From a virus, in the IMG/VR virus record IMGVR_UViG_3300027797_001483, positions 1-24,805 of that record: 24,805 nucleotides of DNA. The stretch is one strand, 5' to 3'. Positions 14,331-21,401 of the stretch are shown here, one piece after another (the stretch's first letter is position 1; the number at the start of each line of letters is the position of its first letter). The notes beneath the pieces are model-generated. The model made no database searches, was not told where the DNA came from, and saw nothing but the letters and a program-made list of their open reading frames with translations. Made by a program: the position numbers and the translations under genes.

Positions 14331-16649
14331 ATGACAATTCAAGTACAAAAAAGAAACGGTAATCGTGAGCCTTTAAACATCGACAAATGGCAAGCACAAA
14401 TTACCAAGGTCTGCAGTGGCACAGCAGATGTAAGTCAAAGCATGATAGAAATCAAAAGTCAGCCACACTTTTATGATGGTATTACCACCAAAGAAATTGA
14501 TGAAATTACTCTACGTGCCATAGTTGACCTAATTGACGTAGAATCAAATCCTGATATTGGCAACGTCAACTATCAATACGTGGCAGGCAAGCAACGTTTA
14601 TCAATGCTGCGCAAAGATGTATATGGCTCCTATGAACCTCCTCGCCTGTATGAAATCGTATGCAAAAATGTAGCAGCAGGTGTATACACCAGTGAACTGC
14701 TGACTTGGTATACCGAAGATGACTGGAATCGCATGGATGACATCTTGGATCATGCCAAAGATGAACAGTATGGCTATGCTGCTATCGAACAGTTGATCGA
14801 AAAGTACCTGGTACGTAATCGCACCACACGAGAAACATACGAAACTCCACAAGTACGCTACATGGTTGCTGCGGCCACTGTGTTTCACAGCGAAGAGCCC
14901 AATTCGGCTCGTATAAAATACATCAAGGAATATTACAATGCGGCGTCTGACGGTCTTTTTACTCTTGCCACTCCTGTTCTGGCCGGGCTGGGAACTCCAA
15001 CTAAACAGTTCAGTAGTTGTGTTCTTATTCGTAGTGATGACAATCTTGATAGCATCTTTGCTTCAGGAGAAATGATGGCCAAGTATGCGGCCAAACGTGC
15101 TGGCATTGGCTTAGAGATTGGCCGATTACGGCCATTGGGCGCACCTATCCGCGGTGGTGAGATTCAACACACAGGCATGATTCCATTCTTGAAGAAATGG
15201 TTCGGTGATTTGCGTTCATGTTCACAAGGAGGTATTCGCAATGCAAGTGCTACAGTATTTTATCCCATTTGGCATTATCAGTTTGATGATCTTATTGTAC
15301 TTAAGAACAACCAAGGAACCGAGGAAACCCGAGTCCGTCATATGGATTATGGGGTTGTGCTTAGTGCTTTCTTCTGGAGACGATTCAAGAACAAAGAAAT
15401 GATCACATTCTTTGATCCCAATGAAGTGCCTGATCTCTATCAGGCATTTTATAGCAACACACGGCTGTTTGAAGAGCTGTATGTCAAATACGAAAAGCGT
15501 CGAGACCTACGCAAGAAAACAATGAGTGCTGAGGAAGTATTCAAAGGCGGCCTGCTAAAAGAACGTACAGACACAGGGCGTATCTATCTTGTGTTTATTG
15601 ACAATGTCATGAACCAAGGGCCATTTGACCCTGAGTATCATACAATCTATCAAAGCAATTTGTGTTGCGAAATCCTATTGCCTACTGTGCCATTCCAAAG
15701 ACTAGACGACGACAAAGGGCGTATTGCCTTGTGTACACTGGGCTCAATCAATTGGGGTGCGTTCCGTAACCCAGAAGACATGCGTCGTGCTTGTCGCATC
15801 TTGCATCGCAGCCTAAACAACATACTAGACTATCAGGACTTCTTGAGTATCCAAAGCAAACTAAGCAATGATGAAATCAGACCGCTTGGTATTGGCATCA
15901 CCAACTTGGCCTATTGGCATGCCAAGCGCGGACTAGAGTACGGCGAAACAGATGCGCTGGCAGAAGTTAAAAGTTGGGCAGAACATCAGGCATTTTATCT
16001 AACAGAAGCCAGTGTAGAGCTGGCAGAAGAACGCGGCAAGTGCTTGGGTTCAGACCAAACACGCTACGGACAAGGCAAGTTTCCTTGGGAATTACGTGCT
16101 GCTGGTGTCAACGAGCTGACAGACTTCGCCGCAGAACTTCCTTGGGAACCCCTGCGTGAACGCATGATCACATCTGGTGTACGCAATGCCACTGTGATGG
16201 CAATTGCTCCTGTGGAGTCCAGCTCAGTTGTTATCAACAGCACCAACGGCATTGAAATGCCCATGAGCTTGATCACTGTTAAAGAAAGCAAGGCAGGATC
16301 ACTTGTACAGGTTGTTCCTGAATATCAAAAGCTGAAGAATCGATATCAGCTGATGTGGGAACAAACTGACTGTGTGGGATACTTGAAGACCAGTGCTGTA
16401 CTTGCAGCTTATGTGGATCAAAGTATTAGTACCAATACATTCTATAATCCTGCACACTTTCCTGGACGTAAAGTGCCAACAACACTGATTGCCAAGAATC
16501 TAATGCAGGCACACCAATGGGGAATTAAAACTTTCTATTATAGCCTCGTGAATAAGCAAGGTAGCAAGGCTGCACCAGAAGATGCTCCAGCAATGTTGGA
16601 AGCCATTGACTTTGACAACGAAGAAGATTGCGAATCTTGCAAATTATAA
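14331..16649 (+). CDS. nrdA: Ribonucleotide reductase class Ia, large subunit
   Basis: This is a 772-residue NrdA, which reduces ribonucleoside diphosphates to deoxyribonucleotides using a radical supplied by NrdB. Residues 4-90 are an ATP-cone regulatory domain (VQKRNGNREPLNIDKW). The redox pair is Cys230 (SSCVL) and Cys468 (LCTLGS). The thiyl-radical Cys445 sits in SNLCCEI with Asn443 and Glu447. The phosphate-binding segment is APVESSSV. The radical-transfer tyrosines are Tyr736-Tyr737. The tail ends in CESCKL, whose CxxC is re-reduced by glutaredoxin or thioredoxin; a phage glutaredoxin gene lies at 20022. This spacing is tighter than the CxxxxC of E. coli. Length and motifs indicate a complete enzyme. 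In most T4-like phages nrdB follows closely; here two other genes intervene. Confidence 0.96.
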   Translation: MTIQVQKRNGNREPLNIDKWQAQITKVCSGTADVSQSMIEIKSQPHFYDGITTKEIDEITLRAIVDLIDVESNPDIGNVNYQYVAGKQRLSMLRKDVYGSYEPPRLYEIVCKNVAAGVYTSELLTWYTEDDWNRMDDILDHAKDEQYGYAAIEQLIEKYLVRNRTTRETYETPQVRYMVAAATVFHSEEPNSARIKYIKEYYNAASDGLFTLATPVLAGLGTPTKQFSSCVLIRSDDNLDSIFASGEMMAKYAAKRAGIGLEIGRLRPLGAPIRGGEIQHTGMIPFLKKWFGDLRSCSQGGIRNASATVFYPIWHYQFDDLIVLKNNQGTEETRVRHMDYGVVLSAFFWRRFKNKEMITFFDPNEVPDLYQAFYSNTRLFEELYVKYEKRRDLRKKTMSAEEVFKGGLLKERTDTGRIYLVFIDNVMNQGPFDPEYHTIYQSNLCCEILLPTVPFQRLDDDKGRIALCTLGSINWGAFRNPEDMRRACRILHRSLNNILDYQDFLSIQSKLSNDEIRPLGIGITNLAYWHAKRGLEYGETDALAEVKSWAEHQAFYLTEASVELAEERGKCLGSDQTRYGQGKFPWELRAAGVNELTDFAAELPWEPLRERMITSGVRNATVMAIAPVESSSVVINSTNGIEMPMSLITVKESKAGSLVQVVPEYQKLKNRYQLMWEQTDCVGYLKTSAVLAAYVDQSISTNTFYNPAHFPGRKVPTTLIAKNLMQAHQWGIKTFYYSLVNKQGSKAAPEDAPAMLEAIDFDNEEDCESCKL

Positions 16650-16664
16650 CTCAGGAACATATTA

Positions 16665-17279
16665 ATGTTAGAAACAATATGTGATATTATGATAGACGCT
16701 TACAAGCGTAATTGGATTACAAGTCGTGATGGTAATGTCAGCATTCGTCATCACGGCCGAGACCATTTCTATATTACACCAACTGGTGTGCGTAAGCAAA
16801 CTCTGCAGCCGGATCAGTTTAAAAAGATCAGTACCGATGGTTTACTTTGGAAAGAAGAACCTTATACTGATATCAGTGCCAATCTAAAACCCAGCGGTGA
16901 ATTGCCCATGCATCTGGGTCTGCAGAGAAAGATTGATACCGAAGTGCGAGTAATCATGCACTTTCACCCCACATATACCACCGCGGCAATGTACGCAGGT
17001 ATTGACCTACCGTGGCTACTCGACCAATTTCCGGAACTGAGTCGATATACCTCAGTTGGTCCAAATGTTGGTATATTACCACCTATCACACAAGACTTGG
17101 CTGATGCCTGTATCAAGAACATTGGATTAAATGCAGATACAGGTGAGATCAAGTACAACATCATTGGCATGGATAGACACGGCGTTGTTGCCGTTGACAC
17201 AACACCGTGGCGAGCTTATGAGCACATCGAACGATTGGAACACATTTGCAAGATAGTGCTTGCATCAGGAAAATATTGA
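16665..17279 (+). CDS. Class II aldolase/adducin-family protein
   Basis: This is a 204-residue protein of the class II aldolase family, zinc enzymes that split or epimerise sugar phosphates (fuculose-phosphate aldolase, ribulose-phosphate 4-epimerase, MtnB dehydratase). The family pattern is intact: DGNVSIR (22-28) for phosphate binding, PSGE (76-79) with the catalytic acid Glu79, zinc ligands His99 and His101 in HFHPTYT, and His172 in MDRHGVV. The exact substrate cannot be told. AGGAA precedes ATG 16665. It lies between nrdA and iscS, 15 bases after nrdA, and iscS follows one base after its stop. It is probably co-transcribed with them. It is an unusual metabolic cargo for a phage RNR operon. 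Confidence 0.85.
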   Translation: MLETICDIMIDAYKRNWITSRDGNVSIRHHGRDHFYITPTGVRKQTLQPDQFKKISTDGLLWKEEPYTDISANLKPSGELPMHLGLQRKIDTEVRVIMHFHPTYTTAAMYAGIDLPWLLDQFPELSRYTSVGPNVGILPPITQDLADACIKNIGLNADTGEIKYNIIGMDRHGVVAVDTTPWRAYEHIERLEHICKIVLASGKY

Positions 17280-17280
17280 C

Positions 17281-18510
17281 ATGAGTTATGTAATAGATCA
17301 CACAAAATATCCAGTATATTTAGATTACAGTTCAACCACGCCCATGGACCCCTTGGTAGTAGATGCTATGATTCCCTACATGCGTGAGCAGTTTGGAAAT
17401 CCTGCATCACGTAGCCATGCCTATGGATGGACGGCAGAAGAGGCAGTTGAAAATGCCAGAACTCAGGTGGCCCTACTAGTAGGTGCCGATCCTAGAGAAA
17501 TTGTTTGGACCAGTGGTGCTACCGAAAGCAACAACTTGGCCATCAAAGGAGCTGCTCATTTCTACAAGGAAAAGGGCAAGCACATCATTACTGTAAAAAC
17601 TGAGCACAAGGCAGTGTTAGATGCTTGTCGTGAGCTGGAGCGTGAAGGTTTCGAAGTAACTTACTTGCCGGTATTGCCCAATGGCCTGATTGATTTTGAA
17701 GTGCTTGCAGCAGCCGTGCGTCCAGATACTATTTTGGCATCAGTAATGTTTGTAAACAATGAGATTGGTGTTGTTCAAGACATTTCAAAGATTGGCAAAT
17801 TCTGTCGTGACAAAGGTATTGTATTCCACGTGGATGCAGCCCAGGCCACAGGCAAGGTAGAGATTGACTTGCAAACACTGAAGGTAGATTTGATGAGCTT
17901 TTGTGCTCACAAGACCTATGGCCCCAAAGGCATTGGTGCCTTGTATGTGAGCCGCAAGCCTCGCATTCGTATTGAAGCACAGATGCATGGTGGTGGTCAT
18001 GAACGAGGTATGCGTAGTGGTACCTTGGCCACACACCAAATTGTTGGCATGGGCGAATCATTTAGACTGGCCCAACTACACATGCGAACAGAAAATGCAC
18101 GTATAGGTGCATTGCGTGACAGATTGTTGACAGGACTAGAACAAATTGAACAGGTCTACATCAACGGAGACATGAGTCAGCGTGTGCCACACAATCTCAA
18201 CATCAGTTTCAACTATGTGGAAGGCGAAAGCATGATCATGGCCTTGAAACAGCTGGCAGTGAGTTCAGGATCTGCTTGTACAAGTGCCAGCCTTGAACCC
18301 AGTTATGTACTACGAGCCCTGGGTCGCAACGACGAACTGGCACACAGCAGTATCAGATTTACTCTGGGTAGATACACCACTGAATCAGAAATAGACTTTG
18401 CCATTGAATTGATTCAACGCAAGATTGCTGGCCTAAGAGAACTTAGCCCGCTTTGGGAAATGTACAAAGACGGTGTCGATTTAGACACCATTCAATGGGC
18501 TAGTCATTGA
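17281..18510 (+). CDS. iscS: IscS cysteine desulfurase
   Basis: This is a 409-residue PLP enzyme that takes sulfur from cysteine for Fe-S clusters and tRNA thiolation. The start at ATG 17281 is preferred to an upstream TTG because AGGAAAA precedes it. It matches proteobacterial IscS throughout: LDYSSTTP near the N-terminus, [19 protein letters not shown], the PLP-binding Lys211 in AHKTYGPKG, and [13 protein letters not shown]. The persulfide Cys333 lies in [13 protein letters not shown]. The C-terminal segment [16 protein letters not shown], involved in IscU docking in E. coli, is kept. It is therefore a full housekeeping-type (group I) enzyme, not a SufS or a truncated form. It sits between the aldolase and nrdB. 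Confidence 0.95.
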   Translation: MSYVIDHTKYPVYLDYSSTTPMDPLVVDAMIPYMREQFGNPASRSHAYGWTAEEAVENARTQVALLVGADPREIVWTSGATESNNLAIKGAAHFYKEKGKHIITVKTEHKAVLDACRELEREGFEVTYLPVLPNGLIDFEVLAAAVRPDTILASVMFVNNEIGVVQDISKIGKFCRDKGIVFHVDAAQATGKVEIDLQTLKVDLMSFCAHKTYGPKGIGALYVSRKPRIRIEAQMHGGGHERGMRSGTLATHQIVGMGESFRLAQLHMRTENARIGALRDRLLTGLEQIEQVYINGDMSQRVPHNLNISFNYVEGESMIMALKQLAVSSGSACTSASLEPSYVLRALGRNDELAHSSIRFTLGRYTTESEIDFAIELIQRKIAGLRELSPLWEMYKDGVDLDTIQWASH

Positions 18511-18528
18511 CATACAGGAGAATATTAA

Positions 18529-19629
18529 ATGTCAAAAGCACAATACAACTTAAAAACTAAAACAGATTATCTAAATCGCAAGATGTTTCTGGATCCTGCC
18601 GGACCAGTTACAATTCAAAGATTTGAGGAGGTGCGTTATCCTAAAATTGCCAACTTTGAAACCACAGCACGTGGTTTCTTTTGGGTACCAGAAGAGATCA
18701 GTCTTACCAAAGATGCCAGCGACTTCAAAGATGCCAGCGATGCTGTCAAACATATCTTTACCAGCAACCTGCTGCGTCAAACAGCCTTGGACAGTTTGCA
18801 AGGACGCGGCCCTGCCCAGGTGTTTACACCTTGTGTCAGCTTGCCTGAACTTGAAGCTCTAATGTATAACTGGAGCTTCTTTGAAACAAATATTCACAGT
18901 CGCAGCTACAGTCACATTATCCGCAACATCTACAATGTGCCCAAAGATGTGTTCAACACCATTCACGACACTGAAGAAATTGTGGGCATGGCAAGCAGCG
19001 TGGGCCGGTACTATGATCATTTGCACATGATCAACTGCGAAAAAGAATTAGAAGTCCCTGTTAAGGAAAAAGCACACATCAAGGCAATTTGGTTAGCACT
19101 ACATGCCAGCTATGCACTGGAAGCATTCCGTTTCATGGTTTCATTTGCCACAAGTCTAGCCATGGTGGAGAATCGGATCTTTATTGGCAATGGCAATATC
19201 ATCAGTCTAATCCTGCAAGATGAACTGCTACACAAAGGTTGGACAGCTTTCTTGATCAACCAGGTTGTAAAAGAAGATCCACGCTTTGCCGAAGCCAAGG
19301 CCGAGTGTGAAGCAGAAGTATATGAAATCTACAAAGATGTTATCCACGAAGAGAAAGACTGGGCCACTTACCTGTTTAAGATGGGTCCAGTGATTGGTCT
19401 TAACGCCAACATCCTACGCGACTTTGTGGACTACACAGCAGTAGATGCACTGAAACAGATTGGTATCAAGTACCAAGGAACAGCACCGCGTACTACACCT
19501 ATTCCCTGGTTCAACAAGCATACTTCAATTGACAAGAAGCAAACAGCACTTCAGGAAAACGAAAGTACCAACTACGTGATTGGAATTATGTCTCCTGAGT
19601 TAGATTACGATCAATTACCTAGCCTGTGA
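18529..19629 (+). CDS. nrdB: Ribonucleotide reductase class Ia, small subunit
   Basis: This is a 366-residue NrdB, which holds the diiron centre and the tyrosyl radical passed to NrdA. Putative iron ligands are Asp88 (ALDSLQGR), Glu119, His123, Glu198 (ALEAFRF), Glu232 and His235 (QDELLH). The radical Tyr127 is in HSRSYSH. Compared with E. coli, where the first helix pair reads ExxH, here one extra residue gives E-T-N-I-H (Glu119 to His123), so the ligand geometry deserves checking. An 18-base duplication encodes KDASDF/KDASDA at residues 61-72. The C-terminal tail ends with acidic residues and Leu, as needed to dock on NrdA. GGAG precedes ATG 18529. It is complete. Confidence 0.94.
   Translation: MSKAQYNLKTKTDYLNRKMFLDPAGPVTIQRFEEVRYPKIANFETTARGFFWVPEEISLTKDASDFKDASDAVKHIFTSNLLRQTALDSLQGRGPAQVFTPCVSLPELEALMYNWSFFETNIHSRSYSHIIRNIYNVPKDVFNTIHDTEEIVGMASSVGRYYDHLHMINCEKELEVPVKEKAHIKAIWLALHASYALEAFRFMVSFATSLAMVENRIFIGNGNIISLILQDELLHKGWTAFLINQVVKEDPRFAEAKAECEAEVYEIYKDVIHEEKDWATYLFKMGPVIGLNANILRDFVDYTAVDALKQIGIKYQGTAPRTTPIPWFNKHTSIDKKQTALQENESTNYVIGIMSPELDYDQLPSL
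18709..18740 (+). repeat. Short direct repeat inside nrdB
   Basis: Fourteen identical bases (AAAGATGCCAGCGA) occur at 18709-18722 and 18727-18740, an 18-base period. They duplicate the peptide KDASD within residues 61-72 of NrdB. Exact nucleotide identity suggests a fairly recent in-frame duplication. Confidence 0.8.
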
Positions 19630-19635
19630 AATAAA

Positions 19636-19965
19636 ATGCCAATAGAACAAGAATTTGTGTACAAAACCCAAGACGGACAGCCACCCATGCCGTTGCATAA
19701 TTGGATAGAAACTTTACCTGCCAATCAGCAGGCTAAATTTCGTGCTGCGGAATTGCGACAATTTGACTTGAGAGATCAAGCCGTTGCCCGCGGTGATTTA
19801 GTGGTAGTCAAAGATACCGGTGTTGTCAATGACACCGTGTATGTTTGGAAAGATGAAGCCACTGCTGCTCTTGGGAAAGGAACTGATCCTGTGTGGTTGG
19901 AATTTTTTATGCAATACCAAACCGAAAACGGTATAGTATTTGAAACAGTGAATAAATCCGTTTGA
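19636..19965 (+). CDS. Small phage protein of unknown function
   Basis: This is a 109-residue protein 6 bases after nrdB. It has an acidic, Gln-rich helical N-terminal half and a beta-like C-terminal half (LVVVKDTGVVNDTVYVWKDE, about 55-74). There are no Cys residues, no signal peptide and no recognised catalytic motif. The end of the frame abuts an inverted repeat and a sigma70 promoter for the glutaredoxin gene. Co-transcription with nrdB is likely. Confidence 0.65.
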   Translation: MPIEQEFVYKTQDGQPPMPLHNWIETLPANQQAKFRAAELRQFDLRDQAVARGDLVVVKDTGVVNDTVYVWKDEATAALGKGTDPVWLEFFMQYQTENGIVFETVNKSV

Positions 19966-19990
19966 CAAAATAGTTGACGCTGTTGTCAAA
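19961..19990. repeat. Inverted repeat overlapping the glutaredoxin promoter
   Basis: TTTGACAA (19961-19968) and TTGTCAAA (19983-19990) form a perfect 8-base dyad with a 14-base spacer. Its centre falls within the -35 element at 19974-19979. It could be an operator for a repressor or activator, or form a weak hairpin ending upstream transcripts. It has no long T-tract. Confidence 0.55.
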
Positions 19991-20002
19991 AACTGCTATA
20001 AT
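19974..20002 (+). promoter_or_regulatory. Strong sigma70 promoter with extended -10
   Basis: TTGACG (19974-19979) and a perfect TATAAT (19997-20002) are 17 bases apart. TGC just before the -10 adds the extended -10 TGn element. Transcription would begin near 20009, with only a short leader to the glutaredoxin ATG at 20022. This is host-polymerase, early-type control. Confidence 0.85.
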
Positions 20003-20021
20003 TCAAAAATAGGAAATTAAT

Positions 20022-20264
20022 ATGTTAACAATATACACAAAAGATGATTGTCCATATTGCGATCGGGCAAAAGCACTATTAGAAAGTCGAGGTATCGAAT
20101 ACACCACAGTCAATGTAGGTATACGCACAGAAGCCCGTGAATTTTTAGTAGATCAAGGCCTGCGTAGTGTACCACAGGTCTTCAATGGCACAACACTTAT
20201 TCCGGGCGGCTATCAGGGTCTAGCTGCTCAAACAGAAGAATTTTGGACCCAACTTAAAGGATAA
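20022..20264 (+). CDS. Glutaredoxin
   Basis: This is an 80-residue thioredoxin-fold protein with the glutaredoxin active site Cys10-Pro-Tyr-Cys13, the cis-proline Pro51 in SVPQVF, and the GG pair at 62-63 of the glutathione site. It shuttles electrons from glutathione or host reductases to disulfides, most likely the NrdA CxxC tail. The dithiol site argues against a monothiol, cluster-carrying Grx, although it lies among Fe-S genes. AGGAA at 20012 precedes the ATG. It has its own strong promoter, and the next gene follows after 2 bases. Confidence 0.95.
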   Translation: MLTIYTKDDCPYCDRAKALLESRGIEYTTVNVGIRTEAREFLVDQGLRSVPQVFNGTTLIPGGYQGLAAQTEEFWTQLKG

Positions 20265-20266
20265 CA

Positions 20267-20569
20267 ATGAACGAAGGCGAAATCAACACAATCAAGCTCG
20301 CATCAGGCGAAGAAGTTGTGGCAAAGATTATAAAAATTGCAGACGGTATGTTGATTGTCAAACATCCAGTCAGTATCGGGCCAGGTCCCAACGGTGGTGC
20401 TCCAATGCTGATGCCCAGCATGTTTACTGCTGTAATGGATCAGGATGTGATCCTGTATGCATCAGCAATTTCGATGATTGCTCCAACTAGAGAAGATGTC
20501 AAAGTCTCCTACATCAAAGCAACCACCGGCATCGATGTGCCGGCCAAGAAACAAATTATTACAGGTTAA
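20267..20569 (+). CDS. Small beta-barrel (Sm-like?) phage protein
   Basis: This is a 100-residue protein. The N-terminal IKLASGEEVVAKI-IADGMLIVKHPV pattern (about 9-37), two strands joined by a turn with a conserved SGEEV, resembles the first strands of Sm/LSm-like barrels found in phages. A Met/Pro/Gly-rich loop follows (about 38-52), then further strands. No RNA-binding residues can be assigned confidently, so the Sm-like label is tentative. It is coupled to glutaredoxin (2-base gap). Its TAA and the stop of the opposing methyltransferase gene interlock within the four bases TTAA, with a terminator hairpin 96 bases beyond. Confidence 0.65.
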   Translation: MNEGEINTIKLASGEEVVAKIIKIADGMLIVKHPVSIGPGPNGGAPMLMPSMFTAVMDQDVILYASAISMIAPTREDVKVSYIKATTGIDVPAKKQIITG

Positions 20570-21297
20570 GGCTTAGAGAATAAGAAAAACAGTCTATCCT
20601 GATCCTGTTTTACAGTTTCAAGTGTCAGATTGTAATTCTTAGCAAACTCGTAGGCAATTTCAAAGGACCATGGGAAAATTTCAACCCATGGTCCATTTTT
20701 ATGATCATGTCCTGGGTTAACACGCATCCATAGCTTTCCGCCTGGTGCCAACAGATTGACTGTGGCACCAAAACGTAGTTCAATATCCTCACGGCTGTTA
20801 AAGTTGATGGAGCCTAGGGCAATAATGTGATCGTATGATTCAGGTTCTACTCGATAGTCTAAAATATCTACCTGGAAATCTGCACAGTTGTTGTAGGGAT
20901 CAATGCCTACCAGGTTAGGAATACGTCCCTTAAAAGGATTGTATCCACAGCCTACATCCAACACCCGTTTTGGGTCGGCACGGCAAATTTCTTCTGCAAT
21001 ACGATAGCCTGTCCATTGATACTGCTCAGTACGTGGCTTCCACACTTCTCCAAAGAACCATGTTAGGTAGCGTTGATCGGTGCGTTCTGCTAGATCACCA
21101 ACGGTGCCTTCCAGTTCAACAGCTACACCAAATGTCGACTCTAGTTTTTGTATCAGCTTCTTCTTACGTGCAGGCGTCCATGGCAAGTCATCCAATTTGC
21201 AATCATGTTTGATGGTATGCCTAACATACTCGTACTTGTCAATATTAAATGTTTCTTGCAAATTTTCTTCAATACACTTCAAAATTTTACTATTCAT
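20566..21297 (-). CDS. Class I SAM-dependent methyltransferase with an unusual N-terminal domain
   Basis: This is a 243-residue protein and the only minus-strand gene. Residues 112-118 (VLDVGCG) are SAM-binding motif I, VGID (130-133) gives the ribose-binding acid, and DILD (144-147) is the next motif. The methyl acceptor is unknown. The N-terminal 75 residues look helical and resemble an acyl-carrier-like fold: KLIQKLESTFGVAVELEGTVGDLAE parallels the second half of ACPs. The phosphopantetheine Ser appears to be replaced, so it would be a degenerate carrier-like or docking domain. It converges on the glutaredoxin operon with overlapping stops. A 10-bp hairpin in its coding sequence acts in the opposite direction. 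Confidence 0.8.
   Translation of the reverse strand: MNSKILKCIEENLQETFNIDKYEYVRHTIKHDCKLDDLPWTPARKKKLIQKLESTFGVAVELEGTVGDLAERTDQRYLTWFFGEVWKPRTEQYQWTGYRIAEEICRADPKRVLDVGCGYNPFKGRIPNLVGIDPYNNCADFQVDILDYRVEPESYDHIIALGSINFNSREDIELRFGATVNLLAPGGKLWMRVNPGHDHKNGPWVEIFPWSFEIAYEFAKNYNLTLETVKQDQDRLFFLFSKP
20665..20700 (+). terminator. Terminator-like hairpin inside the opposing methyltransferase gene
   Basis: GGACCATGGG (20665-20674) and CCCATGGTCC (20685-20694) form a perfect 10-bp stem with a 10-base loop, followed on the plus strand by ATTTTT. The T-run orientation ends plus-strand transcripts leaving the grx operon, 96 bases past its last stop. On the minus strand the same bases encode PWVEIFPW of the methyltransferase, and only a short T-run follows. 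Confidence 0.75.
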
Positions 21298-21346
21298 TAG
21301 TTTTTTCTCTAAAAAGGTAAATAAAATTACAAAGATGCAAAAAATT

Positions 21347-21375
21347 TTGTTGTCTTTGTTTTATTCAACTATATA
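21347..21375 (+). promoter_or_regulatory. Candidate AT-rich sigma70 promoter for the receptor gene
   Basis: TTGTTG (21347-21352) and TATATA (21370-21375) have 17-base spacing, followed by AAGGA at 21391 and ATG at 21402. An overlapping alternative is TTGTTT (21356-21361) with TATATT (21380-21385), spacing 18. The divergent intergenic stretch 21298-21401 is very AT-rich, so the exact element is uncertain. Confidence 0.4.
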
Positions 21376-21401
21376 TCATTATATTTTCACAAGGAACAAA
21401 A

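Noticed and set aside
8646-16678. Shared opening ATGTTAGAAACAAT at 8646 and 16665 as a repeat element
   Set aside because: Fourteen shared bases at two gene starts with no similarity on either side is most simply coincidence.
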